From the NCBI GenBank assembly GCA_903910555.1, contig CAIVZZ010000006.1, forward strand, positions 62,001-126,000: 64,000 nucleotides of DNA. The letters run 5' to 3'. The notes under the pieces are model-generated. The model was not told where the DNA came from and made no database searches. It saw only the letters and a list, made by a program, of their open reading frames with translations. The stretch comes from an uncultured Gemmatimonadota bacterium. Its GTDB lineage: Bacteria > Gemmatimonadota > Gemmatimonadetes > Gemmatimonadales > Gemmatimonadaceae. Below are positions 24,529 through 32,277 of the stretch, piece by piece; position 1 is the stretch's first letter, and each line of letters begins with the position of its first letter. The translations under genes and the position numbers were made by a program.

Positions 24529-26097
24529 GTGAGCGACACCGAGTTCACGTGGTGCGATGTCACTGTGCTGAGTGAGCCCGAGAAAGTTTCCGACTCGCTT
24601 CCGTGGACGCTATTCAAAGACGGTGTGCGCGAGCTCACGCTCACGCGCGGATTCGAAGGAGAAGAGCTCGAGAAACTTCTCAAGATCATTCCGCTCGTGC
24701 GCCGCGCGCAGGACCACGAAGACGACATTCTGACGCTGCTCTGGGAACAGGAGTTCGTGTTCCTCTCGTATCGCTTTATCGACAGTTCGTCGGGACAGGG
24801 CGCGCCGCTGGATCCGTCTGCAACGCCCGGACGCTGGCCCGCAGTCGCGAGTGTCTCCGATCCAAAAGAAGCCGTTGCCGAAGCGAAAAAGCGGCGCGGA
24901 ATCGGTCATAGCATCACGGGCAGCTCCGGGTCCGGTGCAAGCGATGCAGGCCGTCTGGATCGCGCGCTCGCCGCGCCAACGCGCGCTGAAGAAAACGCGT
25001 CGCCCGCGCCCGCCACATCTGCGGCGCCGATGAGTTATCTCGCGCGTGAAATAGAGCGTGAGTATGCGACCGATCTGCGCCGCACGGTGCTCGATGTGCT
25101 GCTCGACATCTTCGAGCTCCAGGACGACGCAGCGGTTCGCGAAGAAGTCGTCGGTCACCTCGACTCGATGATGCTGCATCTGCTCAGCGGACTGCAGTTT
25201 GCGAATGTGACGCATCTGCTGCGCGAGAGCGGCGTCGCGCTCGAGCGCGCGCAGAATGTGTCGCCGCGGCTTCGCGCGCGAATCGAAGTGCTGAACGATC
25301 GCGCCAGCGACCCGGATATGCTCGGGCCACTGCTCTCAGCGGTAAACAACGCCGCCGTGCCGCCGGCGAAAGAGGAGTTCGCAGACTTTGTGCGTCGCCT
25401 CAAGCCGCGCGCCCTCGGCACGCTGTTCGTCTGGACGGCACAGGCCAAGAGTCCGGATGTGCGGCAGGTGCTCGCAGACGCTGCTGATGTGATCGCCGAG
25501 TCGAACGCCGAGGAACTCGTAAAGCTCATTTCGTCGCCGGATCCGCTGGTTGCGGGTGAGGCGGTGAAGCGCGCGGCGGCGAGCCGGTCGGAAGCCGCAG
25601 TTCCCGCGCTGGCCAAAGTGCTCACGCTCCATGACGACGAACTTCGCATCGCCGCCGTCGCTTCACTCTCGGAAATCGCGACGCCACGCGCGCTGTTCGC
25701 ACTCGAGCGCGCGATCGACGACAACAATCGCGGAATTCGTCTGAGCGCAATCAAGGCGCTTACAATCGGCATGCACAAAGGCGCGTTGCCGCGTGTGACC
25801 GAGATTGTGACTGCACGCGAGATTCGCGACGCCGACCGCACGGAGCGTCTCGCACTTTTTGAGCTCTATGGCACGCTCTGCGGCGACGCGGGAGTAACGG
25901 TGCTCGACTCCATGCTCAACGGTCCGCAGGGATTCTTCAAGCGAAAGTCGGATCCTGACGTGCGTTCGTGCGCGGCCGCCGCGCTCGGACGGATCGGCAG
26001 CGCGGAGTCGAAGAAAACGCTGCAGCGCTGCCGTGAAGAAAAGGATCCAATCGTGCGCCGCGCGGTGATCCGTGCGCTCGGAGAAACGGGCGCATGA
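24529..26097 (+). CDS. HEAT-repeat protein (readable part after the in-frame TAG)
   Basis: 522 codons. The first ~90 residues continue the N-terminal domain begun upstream of the TAG (EFTWCDVTVL, LPWTLFKDGVRELTLTRGFEGEELEKLLKII). A low-complexity linker follows (about 110-165). The second half is a HEAT-repeat solenoid (ALGTLFVWTAQAKSPDVRQVL, AVPALAKVLTLHDDELRIAAVASLSEI, ALGRIGSAESKKTLQRC). GTG 24529 could act as start with GTAGGGGA about 11 bases upstream, but homology with the neighbour argues that the native protein begins at 24319. It overlaps the HD-GYP gene by four bases (ATGA). A partner of the HD-GYP protein is likely. Confidence 0.75.
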   Translation: MSDTEFTWCDVTVLSEPEKVSDSLPWTLFKDGVRELTLTRGFEGEELEKLLKIIPLVRRAQDHEDDILTLLWEQEFVFLSYRFIDSSSGQGAPLDPSATPGRWPAVASVSDPKEAVAEAKKRRGIGHSITGSSGSGASDAGRLDRALAAPTRAEENASPAPATSAAPMSYLAREIEREYATDLRRTVLDVLLDIFELQDDAAVREEVVGHLDSMMLHLLSGLQFANVTHLLRESGVALERAQNVSPRLRARIEVLNDRASDPDMLGPLLSAVNNAAVPPAKEEFADFVRRLKPRALGTLFVWTAQAKSPDVRQVLADAADVIAESNAEELVKLISSPDPLVAGEAVKRAAASRSEAAVPALAKVLTLHDDELRIAAVASLSEIATPRALFALERAIDDNNRGIRLSAIKALTIGMHKGALPRVTEIVTAREIRDADRTERLALFELYGTLCGDAGVTVLDSMLNGPQGFFKRKSDPDVRSCAAAALGRIGSAESKKTLQRCREEKDPIVRRAVIRALGETGA

Positions 26098-27572
26098 CGG
26101 GCACGCCTCCGCGTATCACGTCGTCAAGCAAGGTGCCGCTGGAGAAGGGCACCGAGGCGTACGTGCGCGCGCTAGGTCGCGCGTTCGTGCTCGCGTTCTG
26201 CGGCGCGCTGCGAAATGTGCGCATGTATCCCGCCGAAAACCCGGTCGTACAGCGGTCGCTCCAGGAACTCACCGCACTGAGCACAGAACTGCTCGGTGAC
26301 GATGGCGAGCTGGAGCTGCGCATCGCCGGCGAGTTCTTGTTCATCAATCAGACGCGGCTGCGCCTCGATCTCGACAACTACGCGACCGTCAACTATCTGA
26401 TCGCGCAGTTCCGGGCGAGCGGCACCGGCATGCTGCGCACGAACGAGGTGCCGACGCCCGCGCAGTGGACAGTCCTGGTGACCTGCATCAACTCCCCCAA
26501 GGGTGACGATCCGGTCACGCGCCATCACCACCTGCATCACCGCCTCGCGGCTGAAGGGGTGAATCTGTTCGAGCTCGAGCCGCCGGTGAAGGCGGAGATG
26601 GGCGGGAGCGACGAACGCGGTGCGCCGAATGATCCGGCCAAGGGCGCGTACGCGAAGTCTGTCGCGGCGGCGTCGGACGTCATGCACGCCGTGGCGATCG
26701 GCCAGAGTCCGAATCTGAAAGTGGTGAAGCGCACGGTGCAGTTGATCGTCGATCGGATTCTCGCGGACGAAGCGTCGATGCTCGGCCTCACCACAATTCG
26801 CGATTATCAGGACCAGACGTTCACGCACGCGGTGAACGTGTGCATCTTCTCAGTCGCGCTCGGGCGTCACCTGGGTCTCTCGCGCGTGCAGTTGTACGAT
26901 CTCGGTCTCGCCGCGCTCTTTCACGACTGCGGAAAGTCGCGTATGCCTGAGGGGATTCTCGACAAAACCGGCCCGCTCACGGACGACGACTGGAAGGCGA
27001 TCACCGCGCATCCATGGACGGGCGTCCTCACGCTATTCCATTTGCGCGAGCACAACGAGTATCCGTACCGCGCGATGCTCGTGTCGTACGAGCATCATCT
27101 CAAGCGTGATGACAGCGGCTATCCTAAACGGCTGCGGCCGCGGCCGGTGGGGTTCTACAGCAAGATCGTCGCGGTGATCGAAGCGTTCGACGCGGCCACC
27201 ACGCGCCTCGGGCACAACGATTCACCGGCGACGCCGGCCGGCGTCGTCGAGATGATGCGCGAGAACGCGCATAAGTTTCTCGATCCGGTAGTGATGCTGA
27301 CATTCACGGATATGCTCGGCGCGTATCCCGTCGGCACGGTGCTTATGCTCGATACGTTCGAGCTGGCCATCGCGCACTCGGTGAATCCGAACCCCGATTT
27401 CGCCAAGCGTCCGATGGTACTCGTCATCAGCGACGCTGAGGGGACGCTGCATCACCCCGGAGTGCTCGTCGATCTCGGCGAGACCGACGAGGCGGGTGCG
27501 TTCAAGCGATCGATTCTCGAGACTGTCGATCCCGCGCCGTACGGAATTCGCGTCGGCGATTATTTCTTGTAG
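26094..27572 (+). CDS. HD-GYP domain protein with degenerate GYP motif
   Basis: 492 residues. The N-terminal ~150 residues form the same kind of domain as the start of the upstream HEAT gene. The HD-GYP domain begins near residue 240, with FTHAVNVCIFSVALGRHLGL, the HD pair His277-Asp278 in LFHDCGKSRMPEGILDK, and YEHHLKRDDSGYPKRL, where the usual HHE-DGxGYP is changed to HHLKRDDSGYP. IVAVIEAFDAATT and AYPVGTVLMLDT are family-typical. Metal-binding His and Asp remain, so c-di-GMP phosphodiesterase activity is possible but not certain. A strong stem with a T-rich tail follows the gene. Confidence 0.87.
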   Translation: MTGTPPRITSSSKVPLEKGTEAYVRALGRAFVLAFCGALRNVRMYPAENPVVQRSLQELTALSTELLGDDGELELRIAGEFLFINQTRLRLDLDNYATVNYLIAQFRASGTGMLRTNEVPTPAQWTVLVTCINSPKGDDPVTRHHHLHHRLAAEGVNLFELEPPVKAEMGGSDERGAPNDPAKGAYAKSVAAASDVMHAVAIGQSPNLKVVKRTVQLIVDRILADEASMLGLTTIRDYQDQTFTHAVNVCIFSVALGRHLGLSRVQLYDLGLAALFHDCGKSRMPEGILDKTGPLTDDDWKAITAHPWTGVLTLFHLREHNEYPYRAMLVSYEHHLKRDDSGYPKRLRPRPVGFYSKIVAVIEAFDAATTRLGHNDSPATPAGVVEMMRENAHKFLDPVVMLTFTDMLGAYPVGTVLMLDTFELAIAHSVNPNPDFAKRPMVLVISDAEGTLHHPGVLVDLGETDEAGAFKRSILETVDPAPYGIRVGDYFL

Positions 27573-27582
27573 CAGCGACAGA

Positions 27583-27805
27583 CAACTGCAACTGCAACGG
27601 CCTTTCCCGCGGATTTCGCAGATTTAGCGGATCTACGGCAACGGCAAAAACTTTGGGGGAACAGCAACCGAGATGCAGTTGCAGTTCCCCCAAATTATTT
27701 ATTTCTGTCGTTGCTTATCCGCTAGATCTGCGAGATCCGTGGGAAGTTTTTTGTCTGTTGCTTATCCGCTAGATCTGCGAAATCCGTGGTAAAGCAGTTG
27801 CAGTT
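27583..27805. repeat. nested inverted and direct repeats filling the HD-GYP/pilin spacer
   Basis: The 237-base convergent spacer holds no gene. Ends: a CAACTGCAACTGCAAC block near 27583 and its inverse GCAGTTGCAGTTGC near 27793. Inside, a 33-base unit starting GTTGCTTATCCGC occurs twice in direct orientation (27710-27742 and 27757-27789, one mismatch), and its last 26 bases recur inverted at 27607-27632 with two mismatches. The centre is the terminator-like stem at 27652-27694. The module resembles dispersed REP-like palindromes in which an ATCTGCGAAATCCG motif recurs. Function unknown. Confidence 0.75.
27652..27704. terminator. terminator-like hairpin after the HD-GYP gene
   Basis: TTTGGGGGAAC (27652-27662) pairs perfectly with GTTCCCCCAAA (27684-27694) over 11 bp, followed by TTATTTATTT. 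The loop of 21 bases is long, so intrinsic termination is plausible but not ideal. Confidence 0.55.
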
Positions 27806-27809
27806 GCCG

Positions 27810-28184
27810 TTACTGACACTGCGGCTCGCCCTCAGCCGTTGATCCCGCGTTCAGATTGATCTGACAGGTGATCGCCGTGAGCGGCGACGTTGCAGTCGCC
27901 TGCCAGCCGGTGGCGTTCGCGCCGCCAATCACCACGGTGACGCCCGTCGACGATTTGTAGTTCGTGCCGAGGCTCGTCGTGCTCGCTGCGTAGTTGCTGT
28001 TGTTGTCGGAGTAGTACGCTTCCTGCGCCGTGATGAGGTTGCGCAGATCCGACTTCATCGACGCGACGTACGCCTTCTCTTTCGTGTTCGCGAATTTCGG
28101 AATCGCGATCGCGGCGAGAATTCCGATGATCACAACGACGATCAGCAACTCGATCAGCGTGAATCCTTTCTTGAGGCGCGGCAT
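27810..28184 (-). CDS. pilA: type IV pilin-like prepilin (PilA type)
   Basis: 124 residues with a classic class III leader: MPRLKKG, then FTLIELLIVVVIIGILAAIAIP. Prepilin peptidase should cut after Gly7 and methylate Phe8; Glu5 of the mature protein is present. A short C-terminal globular domain follows with two Cys (TAITCQINL and EPQCQ), giving the usual C-terminal disulfide loop. The start at 28184 has GGAG upstream and begins the leader; the frame is open further upstream only by chance. No other pilus genes lie in the window. A sigma54-type promoter lies about 90 bases upstream. Confidence 0.93.
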   Translation of the reverse strand: MPRLKKGFTLIELLIVVVIIGILAAIAIPKFANTKEKAYVASMKSDLRNLITAQEAYYSDNNSNYAASTTSLGTNYKSSTGVTVVIGGANATGWQATATSPLTAITCQINLNAGSTAEGEPQCQ

Positions 28185-28273
28185 CGATGAGTCTCCGGAA
28201 GCGACGTAAACAGGGTAGAGGATGAGAACCGATGGTTTTCTTCGGCGGATCACCAGCGAACGCGGCCCTGAAG

Positions 28274-28289
28274 TGCAAATCGCTTGCCC
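28274..28289 (-). promoter_or_regulatory. sigma54 (RpoN) -24/-12 promoter of the pilin gene
   Basis: Read on the minus strand, GGGCAAGCGATTTGCA matches the sigma54 consensus TGGCACG-N4-TTGCW at nearly every position, with the invariant GG and GC at the correct 10-base spacing. It points toward the pilin start about 90 bases away. Sigma54 control through PilS/PilR is well known for pilA genes in Pseudomonas and Myxococcus, which supports the call. Confidence 0.7.
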
Positions 28290-28631
28290 GACCATCGGTT
28301 AGCGAGCTTAATGCTTTCCTGCTAACGAGTTACGCGCCACCCGCTCCGCTGGCTGCCTGACTGAGTCGTCGTGTACCCTGCGGGAAACGCGGCAGAATGC
28401 AAGAAAACTTGTCGGTTCGGACTTATCGTCGCCACGGCCTTTTATCAACCACCGGCTTCTTCTCCAAATCGGCGACTGCGATCACGATCTGTCTCAGTCC
28501 GGTGCTGTCGCTTGGCGTCTTCGGTGGCGTTAGCTGGGATGCTCTCGGCGATCGAATCCTGTGCCAGCGCCGGACCGGTTCAACGCGTAATTACAATGAG
28601 AAATCAGAGACGCCGAATTCTGGGAGGCAAA
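28290..28631. other. intergenic stretch between pilin promoter and cytochrome gene
   Basis: About 340 bases with no convincing gene. An open frame on the plus strand runs through it into the cytochrome but lacks homology and signal features. A TACAAT at 28592-28597 is the only clear -10-like box, without a matching -35. Confidence 0.5.
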
Positions 28632-29150
28632 GTGATCGGAAAATTGGGGCAGACTTCGAGACGATATCGCGATGATGCGCGCTCGGCAACCAGCAGGAGA
28701 CTGGTCATCGGAGCTACGGGTGTACTCACCGCACTGCTCACCGTGATTCAGATCGCGGCGATGCCAGCCGGACCGACGCCGGTCCGCCATCCGCTCGCAC
28801 AGGGATCGGTGTGGGACAGTGTGTATACGGCAGCACAGGCGGCACGCGGCGAGGCAACTTTTCGCAAGACGTGCGCGGCCTGTCACGGCGATTCACTCAA
28901 AGGAATCGACGATGCACCGCCGCTAACAGGAACCGAATTTCACAAATCGTGGGATGGAAATTCGTTGAGTGCGATTTTTACGAAGATCAATAACGATATG
29001 CCGTCAGACAATCCGGGGACGCTGAGTAAGCCTCAGGTTGCTGAAGTCGTGGCGTTCATACTGCAGTACAATGCGTATCCGGCGGGGAAGGCGGATTTGG
29101 CGGCGTCGGCGGATTCGCTTGGGGGAATCAAGTTTTTGCCGAAGCCGTGA
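28632..29150 (+). CDS. membrane-anchored monohaem cytochrome c
   Basis: 172 residues from GTG 28632, which is preceded by GGGAGG at ideal spacing. An upstream in-frame ATG would add an unlikely leader. Residues about 24-45 form one transmembrane helix or signal anchor (RRLVIGATGVLTALLTVIQI). A single cytochrome-c domain follows: ARGEATFRKTCAACHGDSLKG with the CAACH haem site, and a distal MPSDNPGTLSKPQVAEVVAFIL segment with the Met ligand. It resembles small cytochromes that feed electrons to terminal oxidases or dehydrogenases. No partner lies beside it. Its stop codon abuts a large palindrome shared with the convergent MFS gene. Confidence 0.82.
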   Translation: MIGKLGQTSRRYRDDARSATSRRLVIGATGVLTALLTVIQIAAMPAGPTPVRHPLAQGSVWDSVYTAAQAARGEATFRKTCAACHGDSLKGIDDAPPLTGTEFHKSWDGNSLSAIFTKINNDMPSDNPGTLSKPQVAEVVAFILQYNAYPAGKADLAASADSLGGIKFLPKP

Positions 29151-29332
29151 GCTGAGAGCTGCGAACTGAACGCTGTGAGCTGATAGCGATGTGCTGAAAG
29201 CGGTGAGCGAAATGCGACGGGACCGATTCGTGTGCTGATGCGTTCAGCGCACAGATCGGTCCCGTCGTCGTTCGCTCAATGCTGTTAACTCACTGCTATC
29301 AGCTCACAGCGTTCATTGCATAGCTCTTAGCT
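29150..29332. repeat. long nested palindrome between convergent genes (likely two-way terminator)
   Basis: Outer arms 29150-29187 and 29295-29332 are inverted copies of 38 bases, the innermost 21 matching perfectly; the distal end includes the stop codon of the MFS gene. Inner arms 29215-29227 and 29255-29267 (CGACGGGACCGAT and its inverse) match over 13 of 13 bases, with a further small stem TGTGC/GCACA in the loop. The whole spacer could fold into one cruciform. It lacks a T-run. Confidence 0.8.
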
Positions 29333-30541
29333 CCCAGCAGTTTCCGCAATCGCAATCCCCAGCGGCCGTCGAAGCCAAAAGAACATCCCAGCCGCCGTCA
29401 GCTGCGCCCCCATGCCGAAAATCACCAACGCCCCAATCCAGTGATCGTACAACAGCCCCATCGTCGCGCTGCCAATAAACCACATGATCCCGTAGACCGC
29501 GTTGAATACCCCAAACGCATTCCCACGTTTGTTCATCGAGACCAACTGCGAAATCCCCGACCGCAGCGATGCATCCTGAACTCCCAATCCCAATCCCCAG
29601 CAGCACACCGCAACCGTCGCCGCGGTCGCCCCGCCCAGAAATCCGAGCGGCAACGACAACATCGAGATGAGAATTCCCCAGGCGAGCACCACAATCCCGT
29701 GCTTGTCGTACAGCCGCCCGAAAATCAGCGCCGTCAGTCCGTTCATTCCCATCGCGAGCGCATAAAGAAGCGGGATATACTCCTTCTTCATCAACGCCAT
29801 ATTCTCGAAGTGAAACGACAGCAGCGGGAAGTCGAGAAATCCGAGCGCGAGTACACCGGCCGCCGCCACATAAATCCAATACACTTTCGGCAGGACCGCC
29901 GTGTCTTTCCGCTTCGGCGGCGTTCCCTTGTTTGCGGGATACGCGTACTTCGCGGCGAGCATCGCGACGAACGCGAGAGCGGCCGGCGCCGCCAGTCGCA
30001 GAAACGCAGGGCCGAAGTGATGCAGTCGCGCGACGGTGAATGCCATGAGCACAGGACCCGCGACCGCGCCCGTCTGGTCCATCGCCGCGTGCAACCCGAA
30101 GCCCCAGCCGTGGCCGACTTTCTCCGTTGCATCTGACAGCAGCACATCACGCGCGGGACCGCGCAGTGCTTTCCCCGTGCGCTCGGCAATGATCAACAGC
30201 GCCGCCGCCTGCCACGTTCCGACGAATGCGAGCGCGGGCACCACCAGCAGATTCATCGCATAACCCGCGAGCGCCAGCGTCCAATACGCCCGCGTGCGAT
30301 CGGCCAGCTTGCCGGAGAAATAGCGCATGCTCGCCGCGATCATCTCGCCGATTCCGGCGATGATGCCAACTTCCGCGGCCGTCGCGCCGAGATCCTTCAA
30401 GAAGCCGCCCATGATGCTGTAGGCGCCTTCGTACGTCATGTCGGCAAAGAGACTGACCGCGCCGAGGCAGACGATGAATTTTATCGCGGCCTTGCGTTCA
30501 TCGCTGCCGCCTGCCGCTGTTCCACTTTGTGCCACGATCAA
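29327..30541 (-). CDS. major facilitator superfamily (MFS) transporter
   Basis: 404 residues with about 12 hydrophobic helices. MFS loop 2-3 motif appears as GKLADRTRAYWTL and a related copy as GRLYDKHGIVVL in the second half. Segment AERTGKALRGPARDVLLSDA is typical of the MFS branch often annotated as YfkR/uncharacterised MFS. The substrate is unknown. Start is TTG at 30541, overlapping the stop of the GDT1-family gene by four bases (TTGA), so the two are translationally coupled; a GTG two codons later is an alternative. The co-transcribed cation transporter hints at metal or ion handling, but this is inference. Confidence 0.88.
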   Translation of the reverse strand: MIVAQSGTAAGGSDERKAAIKFIVCLGAVSLFADMTYEGAYSIMGGFLKDLGATAAEVGIIAGIGEMIAASMRYFSGKLADRTRAYWTLALAGYAMNLLVVPALAFVGTWQAAALLIIAERTGKALRGPARDVLLSDATEKVGHGWGFGLHAAMDQTGAVAGPVLMAFTVARLHHFGPAFLRLAAPAALAFVAMLAAKYAYPANKGTPPKRKDTAVLPKVYWIYVAAAGVLALGFLDFPLLSFHFENMALMKKEYIPLLYALAMGMNGLTALIFGRLYDKHGIVVLAWGILISMLSLPLGFLGGATAATVAVCCWGLGLGVQDASLRSGISQLVSMNKRGNAFGVFNAVYGIMWFIGSATMGLLYDHWIGALVIFGMGAQLTAAGMFFWLRRPLGIAIAETAGS

Positions 30542-31149
30542 CCGAATCCAAGTGTTTCAAGCACGCTCATGATTCCGAGCAGCACGAGCAAGCCGACGCC
30601 GCCGTAGCGAATGACCTTCGGCGAAAACGTCTTCTCGATCCATTTGCGTGCGCCCGCGCCGATCGACGCCGCGAGGCCGCCCTTCGTGACCATCGCGAGG
30701 ACCGCGCCGCCCCAGACGATGTACGGCCACGAAGCCGTCGCGCCCGGCTCCGCCATGAATTTTGCGGCCATCGTCGCGGCGGTCACTTGGCCGACATCGC
30801 CCCACTCGGAAAAGAAAATCGCGGCGAATGAAACGAGCGCCGCCTTTCCTGCGGTGTGATCCTCTTTCCTCCTGGCCTTGGCGACCATCGGCTTGCGCCA
30901 CACGGTGATCGCGACGCCAATGAAGCTTGCCGCCGTGACGCCCGCGACGAGCAGCGGCGGGAGATGCGCGATCCGTTCACCGATCACAACCGCGACGGCC
31001 ATCTTCGCCATGAACGCGATCGTGACGCCGACCATGATCGGCAGCGGACGATAGCGCGCGGAGAGCACGCCTGTTGTATAGAGCAGCTTGTCGCCAGCGA
31101 TCTCCGCGAGAAACACCGCGGCGTAAGTGGCGAAGAAAACGGCGAGCAT
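30538..31149 (-). CDS. TMEM165/GDT1 family (UPF0016) Mn2+/Ca2+ transporter
   Basis: 203 residues with six hydrophobic helices in two repeats, each with the family signature E-x-G-D: AEIAGDKLLYTTGVLSARY in the first half and FSEWGDVGQVTAATMAA in the second. Members (human TMEM165, yeast Gdt1, cyanobacterial Mnx) exchange Mn2+ or Ca2+ for H+ and protect from metal excess. The second motif has GDV where most have GDK or GDR. Start at 31149 fits homology; the frame is open upstream without similarity. It is the first gene of a two-gene unit with the MFS transporter. Confidence 0.9.
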   Translation of the reverse strand: MLAVFFATYAAVFLAEIAGDKLLYTTGVLSARYRPLPIMVGVTIAFMAKMAVAVVIGERIAHLPPLLVAGVTAASFIGVAITVWRKPMVAKARRKEDHTAGKAALVSFAAIFFSEWGDVGQVTAATMAAKFMAEPGATASWPYIVWGGAVLAMVTKGGLAASIGAGARKWIEKTFSPKVIRYGGVGLLVLLGIMSVLETLGFG

Positions 31150-31193
31150 GGACGCGATGTCCTTTTCTAGATTTTCTAGAGCGTGGTGAAGCG

Positions 31194-31199
31194 TATAAT
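31194..31199 (+). promoter_or_regulatory. perfect TATAAT -10 box upstream of the tsdA-soxCD unit
   Basis: TATAAT at 31194-31199 in a short AT-rich island that also contains TTTTCTAGA twice (31163-31181 region). No good -35 is present at 16-18 bases, suggesting activator dependence. The resulting leader would be about 135 bases long. Confidence 0.45.
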
Positions 31200-31254
31200 G
31201 AAAAAGTAGAGGCAGGTAAGGTTGCGGGCAATCTCCGGAGAACGCGCCTGCATC

Positions 31255-31284
31255 GACCCGCGGCGACCCGCGTGAACCCGCGGC
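31255..31284 (+). repeat. three tandem 10-bp GC-rich repeats in the leader of the sulfur operon
   Basis: GACCCGCGGC, GACCCGCGTG and AACCCGCGGC follow one another without gaps, in phase with roughly one helical turn. They could be an activator array or a chance expansion; nothing further can be said. Confidence 0.5.
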
Positions 31285-31339
31285 AAAGGCCGTTCGCTGT
31301 TGCGACACCGAGTGCCGCGGGCTACCGTCTCAGCCAACG

Positions 31340-32263
31340 ATGCGCCAGATATTTCGCATGTCACCGATCTCCACGACGCTCGCCGCCGTTGCTGCGGCGT
31401 CGCTCGTTGCCTGTACCGTCGAGCGCGCACCCGCGCCGCCCCCACCCGGAAGTTCGGCAGTCTCGTTCGACGAGGCCGCGTGGAAGCCGCCCGCTGAGTC
31501 AGACATCCCGAATGATTCCATGGGCACGTCGATCCGTCGCGGCCTCGCGCTTCTCCGCTTCACACCCGAGAGCCTGCCGAAGTACGTGCACTCCAACGTG
31601 CGGTGCACAAGCTGTCATGAAAATGACGGATTGAAGGCGACGGCGGTGCCGCTCACCGGCGTGCATGCGCGTTTTCCGAAGTACAACGCGCGGAGCGGAA
31701 AGGTGATCACGCTCGCAGATCGCGTGAACTTCTGCATGACACGTTCGCTTGCCGGCGCTGCACTTCCGGCCGACAGCCGCGAGATGAACGACATGCTCGC
31801 TTATCTCGCGTTCATTTCGCGCGATGTCCCAATGGGCCGCAAGCTCTCTGCGGTCGACGGGCTGATTCCAATGAAGGACACGCTGCCCGGCGACACGCTG
31901 CGCGGGCGTCAGCTCTATGCCACCACATGCGCGCTCTGCCATCAGGCCGATGGAGCCGGGAAAAGCCCGATCCCCGCGCTCTGGGGCCCGCAGTCGTATT
32001 CAATCGCGGCGTCGATGGCGCGAGCGGAGCGCGCGGCGAGTTTCATTTCGCATAACATGCCGCAGACCGCGCCGGGCTCGCTCACACCGCAGAACGCGTT
32101 CGATCTTGCCGCGTATATCAATTCGCATCCACGGCCCGACTCTCCGCTGAAGGAGAATGACTGGCCCACCGGTGGCGCGCCGCGCGACGTGCCGTACGCC
32201 ACCAAAGGCCACGCGGCGTTCAATCCTCCGGCGCGGTTGTTGCCTCGCGTCTCAACTCACTAA
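31340..32263 (+). CDS. TsdA-like diheme cytochrome c lipoprotein (thiosulfate dehydrogenase type)
   Basis: 307 residues with a lipobox (SLVAC, Cys25) and two haem c sites: CTSCH 89-93 and CALCH 197-201. Between them is DRVNFCMTRSLAGAAL, equivalent to the RxNxCxxRSxNG segment of TsdA, in which the Cys (here 132) is the unusual axial ligand of haem 1. This supports thiosulfate-to-tetrathionate or another sulfur-substrate dehydrogenase. The second domain has NMPQTAPGSLTPQNAFDLAAYIN with the Met ligand. It starts the operon that continues into SoxC, SoxD and an ABC transporter. Relatives labelled as plain c-type cytochromes remain an alternative. Confidence 0.8.
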   Translation: MRQIFRMSPISTTLAAVAAASLVACTVERAPAPPPPGSSAVSFDEAAWKPPAESDIPNDSMGTSIRRGLALLRFTPESLPKYVHSNVRCTSCHENDGLKATAVPLTGVHARFPKYNARSGKVITLADRVNFCMTRSLAGAALPADSREMNDMLAYLAFISRDVPMGRKLSAVDGLIPMKDTLPGDTLRGRQLYATTCALCHQADGAGKSPIPALWGPQSYSIAASMARAERAASFISHNMPQTAPGSLTPQNAFDLAAYINSHPRPDSPLKENDWPTGGAPRDVPYATKGHAAFNPPARLLPRVSTH

Positions 32264-32277
32264 CAAGGCATTGGCCG

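Noticed and set aside
27710..27789. Possible CRISPR array
   Set aside because: Only two direct copies with a 14-base gap, an inverted copy nearby and no cas genes; the repeats are part of a palindromic element.
31150..31339. Riboswitch such as yybP-ykoY (manganese) ahead of the GDT1-family gene
   Set aside because: The family sometimes has one, but no conserved motif or clear stem arrangement is visible in the minus-strand leader.
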